Source: SP202 sp036339395 (GTDB taxonomy: Bacteria; Planctomycetota; Phycisphaerae; Phycisphaerales; SM1A02). From it: a DNA stretch of 11,592 bases. Positions 6,284 through 11,592 of this stretch are shown here, piece by piece (position 1 is the first letter of the stretch; every line of letters begins with the position of its first letter). Under the pieces are notes generated by a model that was not told where the DNA came from, ran no database searches, and saw only the letters and a list, made by a program, of their open reading frames with translations. The stretch lies in contig JAYZBD010000102.1 in assembly GCA_036339395.1 (NCBI GenBank), positions 1 to 11,592 on the forward strand, written 5' to 3'. A program made the position numbers and the translations under genes.

Positions 6284-7471
6284 ATGCTGGTAAATCCACA
6301 TCGCATGTACGTCGATGAGTTCTCCATGGAACAGGAATCGCATGATCATGACAGGGACCCGGGAACACAGGACAGCCTGTGGCCACTGGGTGAACCTGCG
6401 GAAACACGGATCCATGGTCCGGCGGTTGTTCTGCTTGCCACCGCGGATGCTGGAGCGGCAAGCCGCATCAAGGACATCCTGGCCGAGGCAGGCCATCGAG
6501 TCATCGAGGCGACGACGGAGAGTTCGGCACGTGAACAACTGACCCCGGATGTTGACCTGCTTCTTGTTGATGCAGGTCTTTCCCCGGGCGTCCTGGAACT
6601 GGTTGAAGACGCCCGTTCACCACACACGTGGCGACAGGTCATCGTCTGGTCCCCCGCTTCAGATTCAGAAACAACCATTTCCGCCGTCCGTTCTGGGGCA
6701 TGCGACTACCTTCACCTTCCCGAACGTCTCGAGGAACTCGCTGAACGTGTTGATCGAGCAGTTGCAGTGAGCCGTACGGACAAGTGCAGGGATGAACGTC
6801 TCTCCCGCCTTGCCGACGCCTGCGAGCAGCTTCGCGAAACAAAGGACGAGATGTCAAACCAGGTGGACGTGCTGTGTGGAGACCTTGCTTCGGCCTATAC
6901 GAACATCAAGGACCAGCTCTCGCTGGTCGAAATGATGACGGAGTTCCGAACGCTCATTGGGCAGGAACTCGATGTCGAGCAGATGCTTCGGACATCACTG
7001 GAATACATGCTTGAGAAGATCGGGCCTACGAATGGAGTGGTCTACCTGCGTGAATCGGAAGGTGACTACGGAATCGGAGCCTACGTCAACTACGAGTGGC
7101 AGGACAGGAACATCCTCCAGTCGCTGGAGGAACTCGGCGCGGCCGTCTGTCACCAGATGACAGGCAACGTAGGGCTGCTCAAATTTGATGATGCCGCCGA
7201 GTTTTCCTCGTGTGATGGCGTGGAAGCTGAACTCTTCGAGTCTTCCGAAGTCGTCGCCTGCACGTGCATGTTCGGCAGTGAACCATTGGCAGTCCTCGTC
7301 TTCTTCCGGAAGGACACGTCTCCATTCACGGACGAGATGGCAGGCATGCTCGACGCGCTCCGTTCGGTCCTGGCCGAGCAGCTTGCAAGAATACTCCGGG
7401 TGCACAAGCGTTCAGAGCTTGAATGGCCGGATGAATCCTTTGACGAATCGGATTGGGACATCGCGGCCTGA
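6284..7471 (+). CDS. Degenerate receiver (REC) plus GAF domain signalling protein
   Basis: The product (up to 395 aa) is a soluble signalling or regulatory protein without an output DNA-binding, cyclase or kinase domain that I recognise. Residues 46-163 fold like a CheY receiver: VVLLATADAG, then LLLVDAG with candidate phosphoacceptor Asp96, Ser123 (VIVWSP), and GACDYLHLPERLEELAERV. The acidic pair of the active site is replaced by Thr53-Ala54, leaving Asp55, and the conserved Lys is Leu145. A short coiled coil (about 168-215) leads to a GAF-like domain (about 225-372). The tail is very acidic (380-395, with Trp). The start is uncertain: ATGs at 6284, 6305 and 6326 are all in frame, and none has a strong ribosome site. 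GATGAG lies 6 nt before 6326, which would give 381 aa and still hold both domains. It begins 60 bp after tsaB and may be the last gene of that run. The GAF ligand is unknown. Confidence 0.78.
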   Translation: MLVNPHRMYVDEFSMEQESHDHDRDPGTQDSLWPLGEPAETRIHGPAVVLLATADAGAASRIKDILAEAGHRVIEATTESSAREQLTPDVDLLLVDAGLSPGVLELVEDARSPHTWRQVIVWSPASDSETTISAVRSGACDYLHLPERLEELAERVDRAVAVSRTDKCRDERLSRLADACEQLRETKDEMSNQVDVLCGDLASAYTNIKDQLSLVEMMTEFRTLIGQELDVEQMLRTSLEYMLEKIGPTNGVVYLRESEGDYGIGAYVNYEWQDRNILQSLEELGAAVCHQMTGNVGLLKFDDAAEFSSCDGVEAELFESSEVVACTCMFGSEPLAVLVFFRKDTSPFTDEMAGMLDALRSVLAEQLARILRVHKRSELEWPDESFDESDWDIAA

Positions 7472-7478
7472 GCAGGCC
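7465..7478. terminator. Possible shared hairpin at convergent gene ends
   Basis: GGCCT (7465-7469) and AGGCC (7474-7478) form a five-pair GC-rich stem with a GAGC loop, reaching into the last codons of the receiver-GAF gene. The same stem forms on both strands, so it could serve both converging genes. There is no T-run on either side, so it is not a classical intrinsic terminator. Confidence 0.3.
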
Positions 7479-7485
7479 CGGTGAA

Positions 7486-10400
7486 TCAGGTGGAACTCTT
7501 CCGCTTCTTCCACGACTTTCGCGGAGGTGCGGATGCAGGTCTTCGGCCGTGTATGCGTACAGCACCACTGCTTCCAAGGGCATGTGCCAGGTCCGCCACC
7601 ATGCGTTCGCTCAGGACAACACGGTATTCCGATTGAAGTTGAATTACGTGTCCGTCGACAGGGAGCCGGAGTGACACCCCCGCCTTGCGACCAGCATGCG
7701 ATGCATCGGTATTGCTTCGAAGAATGCCCTTGATCTCCTCGAGGGTCGTTGCTTCCACACCTCCACCCCCCGGGCTGACTGCCGTGGTGAGATCAATCTC
7801 GATGGAACCTGTCAGCCCTTCGGCAGCCTCCTCCGTTGAAAAGAGCCTTGCCAGGATTACCTGCGGCTCGCCTCTCTTGTGGTCCACATGGCCTTCGGCG
7901 AAGACCAGGGAATTTGCCTGGACAAGCCCGCCGAACTCCCGGTACGCATCTGCGAACAGGACGCACTCGATGCTTCCAACCCTGTCCTGCAGTGTCAAGA
8001 CAGCCATCTTCTGTCCGGCATTCCGCCCATTGGTCAGCAGGATCGTCCTGGTATCCGTGATGAGACCAGCCAGGATCACGCCCTCATCCTGCGTGAGATC
8101 CTTCACCCCCCCCGGACCCGTGGTGCAGTAGGTCATGACTTCCTGCTCGAAGGCGTCCAGTGGATGGCCGGAAACATGGAAACCCAGGCACGCCCGTTCA
8201 CGCGTGAGCATTTCAGCCTGATCCCAGGGATGGATGTCGTGGAGTCGAACCTCTGGAGCTGCCTGGTTCTCCTGGAACATGTCGAACATCGTGTTCTGTC
8301 CGGCAGCGCGGTCGGCAGCAGCGGACTGCCCGATGGAAACCGCGTCTTCAACCGAGGCGATCATCGCGGCACGTCTCCCGTTTCCATGAAGCGAATCAAG
8401 GGCACCCGATTCAATGAGCGCTTCGAGCGTGGCACGGTTCACGGCTCGAGAAGAAACCCGTGCGCAGAGATCGTGCAGGCTCGTGAAAGAGCCACCCTTG
8501 TCACGCTCAGCAAGGATGCCATCGATGGCAACCCTGCCGACGCCCTTGATGGCCCCGAGTCCGAACCGGATATGCCCATTGCAGTTCGTCCGTGCCTGGG
8601 AATCGTCCCAGGCAACGGTGAAGTCGGCTTGCGAGACATTGATGTCCGGTGGATGAATGTCAATGCCCATGTTGGGCGCCTCATCCACGTGATCCGGGAA
8701 CCTCGTACGCCTGCAATCTTCCAGGTATGGCGCCCAGTCCTCCGTCTTCTTCGCACCGCTTTCAAGTGTCAGGACGGCAGCCATGTATTGGACCGGGAAC
8801 CAGGTTTTCAGGTACGCCGTCTGGTACGCGACGATCGAGTAGCTCGTCGAGTGGGATTTGTTGAATCCATAGCCTGCAAACTTGAGAATGAGATCGTACA
8901 GATCGTTGGCCCGAGTCTGCTCCATGCCCTTCGCTCCCGCCCCGGCGAGGAAGACCACTCGCTGCGCCTCGATGACCTTCTTCTTTTTCTTGCTGATCGC
9001 CTTGATGAGGGAATAGGCGTCCCGCAACGGAACATCCCCCAGGCCGTGCAGGATCTGCATGACCTGCTCCTGGTAGATCATGATTCCGTAGGTTTCCATC
9101 GTGAACTCATCCACGACGGGATGGATCGAATCCGTCTTCTTGGACCCGTGCTTTCTCTCGCAGTACTCAGACATGAGGGCCATGGGACCGGGCCTGTAGA
9201 GGGCGTTGGCTGCAATCAGATCGAGCAGTCGGTCGGGGACCACGTCGCGAAGCAGCCTTCTCATTCCGGAGGACTCGAACTGGAAGATCCCGGAGGTGTC
9301 ACCTCGGCGGAAGATGTCGAGGACCGCCTGGTCGTCGTACGTCAGTCGATCGAGATCAAGTGGGTGGGCGCCCGTTCCAGGCTCCCTTCCAACAGCCATC
9401 CAGATTTCTTCGTCGGAGAATTGTTCACGGATGTGCTTCCGTGCAAGTTCGATTGTGGAGAGAGTTCTCAGCCCGAGAAAATCCATCTTCAGGAGGCCGA
9501 CGGATTCACAGGTCGGCCCATCCCACTGTGTCATGACATCATCGCTGCCGGTTGCGCGGCAAAGGGGAACTATCGTGTCGAGCGGCTGCGTGGCGATGAC
9601 GACACCCGCCGCGTGCACTCCCGCATGTCGAGCGTGGTTCTCAAGTGACTGGGCCTGGTCGATGATTCTTCGAACAACCGGATTCTGCTGGCATTCAGTC
9701 ACGAGATCGGGCTCGCGACTGAGAGCGTCATCAATCGTGATGTTCAATTCGCTGGGAACGAGATTTGCAAGGCGCTGCCCCTCCTGTGCACTGAGCCCAT
9801 GAACACGCGCAACATCCTTGATGGCCTGCTTGGCCTTGAGCCGTCCGAAGGTGATGATCTGGGCTACGTGACCATACTTGTCTCGAACGTAGTTGATGAC
9901 ATCTGCGCGACCGTCCTGGCATATGTCGATGTCAATGTCGGGGTATTCACTTCGATCGGGATCCGTGAAGCGTTCGAAGAGCAGTCCATATTCGACTGGA
10001 CAGGCATTCGAAAGGCCCAGGACATAGCCGACCATGGTTCCGACACCACTGCCCCTGGCGTTGGCGGGAATTCCTCTCTGCCTCGCCCAGGTGACAAAGT
10101 CCCAGCAGATGAGAAAGTAGGCGCTGATCTGCTTGCTCTCGAGGATGTCCAATTCTCGATTACAACGTTCACGGATGGCATCGGTGATGCCGTCGGAACC
10201 GTATCGCCAGAGAAGGCCTGCTTCACAGAGTTTTCGCAGGACGACATCGCACTCACGCTGCACATCACTTCTGCGCACGTTGGGATCAGTTGACGCGTCA
10301 TATGGAAGCAATTCAAAGAGTCTGCAGCAGGAAGAAAACCACTCGGTCAGACCGCCCCCGTCATACGGCGGGATCTCCTCCGGTCCATTGGCTCGGACCA

Positions 10401-11295
10401 GGGGGACGTGCGATGCATCGAAATCGAGTTCGACGCAGCATCGTTCCGCGATCCCGGAGGCGGCTTCAACGGCCTCGGGCAGATCCTCGAAGAGGGATGC
10501 CATCTGCTCAGGACTCTTGAGGTAGAGGTCGGCCGGGTACCTGAGCCTCTGGTCGTCGTCCTTCATCTTCTGCATTGATATGCAGCAGAGCGTGTCGTGA
10601 ACATCATGGTCCTCCGCTCCGAGGAAGTGCACGTCGTTGTCACAGACGATCGGCAGATCGAGTTCCCTTGCAAGTTTTACGAGGAGCGGATTGATGTCCT
10701 CCTGTGCCTTGACGCCGTTTCGCTGCAACTCGATGAAGAAGCAGGATTCGCCATCAGCGTTGGTCCCGAAGGCACCGGCATGCCACGACGCCTCCTCGAC
10801 GGCTTCGTCCCAGTACTGGTCAAGGCCTGTTTCATGAAACTTCGTCAGGGCATCTGCAAGTGAACTGCCAAGATGCCCGTTGATGGCGATGAGGCCTTCG
10901 CCCCATTGCTCAAGCGTCTCCCGATCCATCCTGGGCTTGTAGTAGAAGCCTTCGAGAAATGCATCACTGCTGAGTTTCAGCAGGTTCGACCACCCGGTGT
11001 TGTTCTCTGCCAGCAGGACAAGATGGTGCCCCCCGGCCTTTCCGGGGCTTGAGTTGCCCCCACCCCGTTCATGTCGACTTCCACGAGCGACGTAGGCTTC
11101 GATGCCGAGAATCGGCTTCAGTTTTCTTTTCCGGGCGGCGTGGTAGAACTCGATGCAGCCGAACAGGTTTCCATGATCGGTGATTGCTACTGAAGTCATG
11201 CCCGATTCAGCAACCCGGTCCATGAGCCGGTCAATGCGGTTGCCGCCGTCAAGCAGTGAATATTCGGTATGCAGGTGCAGGTGGGCGAAGTGCAT
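7486..11295 (-). CDS. dnaE: DNA polymerase III alpha subunit (replicative polymerase)
   Basis: This is the chromosomal replicative polymerase (1269 aa). The N-terminal PHP domain (1-280) keeps the metal-site residues of proofreading PHP domains: H7, H9, D16 (HLHTEYSLLDG), H41 (TDHGN), E66 (GIEAY), H91 (HHLVLLA), D221 and H223 (NDVHFL). The Cys expected in the GCL motif is His141 (NGHLGSS). The palm has ARGSGVGTMVGYVLGL (413-428), catalytic Asp453 and Asp455 (PDIDID), and Asp605 (LLKMDFLGLRTLS). The fingers include FAGYGFNKSHSTSYSIVAYQ. QNTMF (1000-1004) fits the internal clamp-binding motif. An OB fold follows near 1073-1150, then a basic tail (WKKRKSST). I chose ATG 11295 because MHFAHLHLHTEYSLLDG matches the family N-terminus. 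ATG 11310, with GAGG 4 nt upstream on the minus strand, adds five residues and is also possible. It lacks inteins and the DnaE2/ImuC context (no imuA or imuB beside it). Confidence 0.97.
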   Translation of the reverse strand: MHFAHLHLHTEYSLLDGGNRIDRLMDRVAESGMTSVAITDHGNLFGCIEFYHAARKRKLKPILGIEAYVARGSRHERGGGNSSPGKAGGHHLVLLAENNTGWSNLLKLSSDAFLEGFYYKPRMDRETLEQWGEGLIAINGHLGSSLADALTKFHETGLDQYWDEAVEEASWHAGAFGTNADGESCFFIELQRNGVKAQEDINPLLVKLARELDLPIVCDNDVHFLGAEDHDVHDTLCCISMQKMKDDDQRLRYPADLYLKSPEQMASLFEDLPEAVEAASGIAERCCVELDFDASHVPLVRANGPEEIPPYDGGGLTEWFSSCCRLFELLPYDASTDPNVRRSDVQRECDVVLRKLCEAGLLWRYGSDGITDAIRERCNRELDILESKQISAYFLICWDFVTWARQRGIPANARGSGVGTMVGYVLGLSNACPVEYGLLFERFTDPDRSEYPDIDIDICQDGRADVINYVRDKYGHVAQIITFGRLKAKQAIKDVARVHGLSAQEGQRLANLVPSELNITIDDALSREPDLVTECQQNPVVRRIIDQAQSLENHARHAGVHAAGVVIATQPLDTIVPLCRATGSDDVMTQWDGPTCESVGLLKMDFLGLRTLSTIELARKHIREQFSDEEIWMAVGREPGTGAHPLDLDRLTYDDQAVLDIFRRGDTSGIFQFESSGMRRLLRDVVPDRLLDLIAANALYRPGPMALMSEYCERKHGSKKTDSIHPVVDEFTMETYGIMIYQEQVMQILHGLGDVPLRDAYSLIKAISKKKKKVIEAQRVVFLAGAGAKGMEQTRANDLYDLILKFAGYGFNKSHSTSYSIVAYQTAYLKTWFPVQYMAAVLTLESGAKKTEDWAPYLEDCRRTRFPDHVDEAPNMGIDIHPPDINVSQADFTVAWDDSQARTNCNGHIRFGLGAIKGVGRVAIDGILAERDKGGSFTSLHDLCARVSSRAVNRATLEALIESGALDSLHGNGRRAAMIASVEDAVSIGQSAAADRAAGQNTMFDMFQENQAAPEVRLHDIHPWDQAEMLTRERACLGFHVSGHPLDAFEQEVMTYCTTGPGGVKDLTQDEGVILAGLITDTRTILLTNGRNAGQKMAVLTLQDRVGSIECVLFADAYREFGGLVQANSLVFAEGHVDHKRGEPQVILARLFSTEEAAEGLTGSIEIDLTTAVSPGGGGVEATTLEEIKGILRSNTDASHAGRKAGVSLRLPVDGHVIQLQSEYRVVLSERMVADLAHALGSSGAVRIHGRRPASAPPRKSWKKRKSST

Positions 11296-11301
11296 CCCTA
11301 C

Positions 11302-11307
11302 AGGGTA
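11302..11307 (-). promoter_or_regulatory. dnaE: Weak -10-like element directly before dnaE
   Basis: On the minus strand TACCCT ends 6 nt before the ATG at 11295, the same spacing as the element before upp. It matches only three of six consensus positions and has no clear -35. CCCT and AGGG also make a small palindrome there. It may be chance, and dnaE could instead be read through from the gene upstream. Confidence 0.18.
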
Positions 11308-11335
11308 CATCGCCCCTCGTCAGCCCGGGGACAGG

Positions 11336-11592
11336 TCAGTCCCTGTTGATGACTCGTACATTCTTTCGCTTTGCCTCGGGGGTTCGACCACCCTTGAACA
11401 AGCCCGAGAGGGCGTTCAGCAGGCCGAGGATTCCGAAGACCACGGTCGCCGCGATCATTGCCACCACGAGGAGCAGGAGGATCGGCAGCCCGATGACCAG
11501 GAGGAATGCGATGGCGGCCGTCTTGGTTACCCAGCTGGGCTGCTGGTTGATCCGTCGAAATGCCTCAGCCGCCCGGGCACTGCCAGGTGTCA
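11336..11592 (-). CDS. Small membrane protein of unknown function, N-terminus beyond window
   Basis: The frame is open from the right edge to TGA at 11336-11338, showing the last 84 residues. The visible part starts with a polar, Ala/Arg-rich stretch (TPGSARAAEAFRRINQQPSW). Then come about 38 strongly hydrophobic residues, from TAAIAFLLVIGLPILLLLVV through MIAATVVFGILGLLNALSGL, long enough for one or two membrane passes. It ends in a basic cytosolic-like tail (KGGRTPEAKRKNVRVINRD). No start codon is visible, so it begins outside the window. I do not recognise the family. It ends 40 bp before the dnaE start on the same strand and could share a transcript with it. Codon use and GC look like the neighbours. 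A real gene is supported by the coherent hydrophobicity pattern and the lack of stops, but not by homology. Confidence 0.6.
   Translation of the reverse strand, partial: TPGSARAAEAFRRINQQPSWVTKTAAIAFLLVIGLPILLLLVVAMIAATVVFGILGLLNALSGLFKGGRTPEAKRKNVRVINRD

Noticed and set aside
7879..9648. A 589-codon open frame on the plus strand, antisense to dnaE
   Set aside because: It lies in the frame where its third bases face the first codon bases of dnaE, so its stops correspond to the Leu/Ser codons TTA, CTA and TCA, which this gene rarely uses. The translation has no recognisable domain or pattern, and dnaE on the other strand is certain.
11305..11335. CCCC and GGGG runs upstream of dnaE considered as a terminator hairpin for the small membrane protein gene
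   Set aside because: Only about four pairs with a ten-base loop and no T-run after it on the minus strand.

Overview
The window looks like ordinary chromosomal DNA from a free-living Gram-negative-type bacterium. It is moderately GC-rich and about 96% coding, with no mobile elements, tRNAs, rRNAs or CRISPR arrays that I can see. Both an inner-membrane adaptor and an outer-membrane efflux channel are encoded, so the cell has two membranes. The lipoprotein-type outer membrane channel with a long N-terminal extension, the solitary signalling protein and the gene mix are compatible with a planctomycete (possibly Phycisphaerae). That placement is inference only; no marker gene was compared.

Layout. 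Positions 1-2864 (minus strand) hold an export operon: a TolC-type outer-membrane lipoprotein first, then a HlyD/AcrA-type periplasmic adaptor that runs off the left edge. The inner-membrane transporter should lie beyond that edge. Positions 2865-3040 are a divergent regulatory region with a good -10 for the efflux operon, an imperfect dyad over its -35 region, and an extended -10 just before upp. Positions 3041-7471 (plus strand) are a tightly packed run of five genes: upp (uracil salvage), a solitary beta-class DNA adenine methyltransferase, a PPP-like metallophosphoesterase (GTGA overlap), tsaB (tRNA t6A synthesis, ATGA overlap), and a degenerate receiver-GAF protein. Positions 7486-11295 (minus strand) hold dnaE, the replicative DNA polymerase III alpha subunit, convergent with the plus-strand run across 14 bp. 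Positions 11336-11592 hold the C-terminal end of a small membrane protein just upstream of dnaE.

How the genes work together. The adaptor and TolC protein are two parts of one tripartite export machine. The overlaps at 4629-4632 and 5534-5537 argue that methyltransferase, phosphoesterase and tsaB are translated as a coupled unit, although their biochemical roles are not obviously related. The most unusual items are the receiver-GAF protein that has lost most of its phosphorylation site, the orphan methyltransferase inside a housekeeping operon, and a DnaE PHP domain whose nine metal ligands look intact except for a Cys-to-His swap. I do not see convincing evidence of a wholly new defence or mobile system here.
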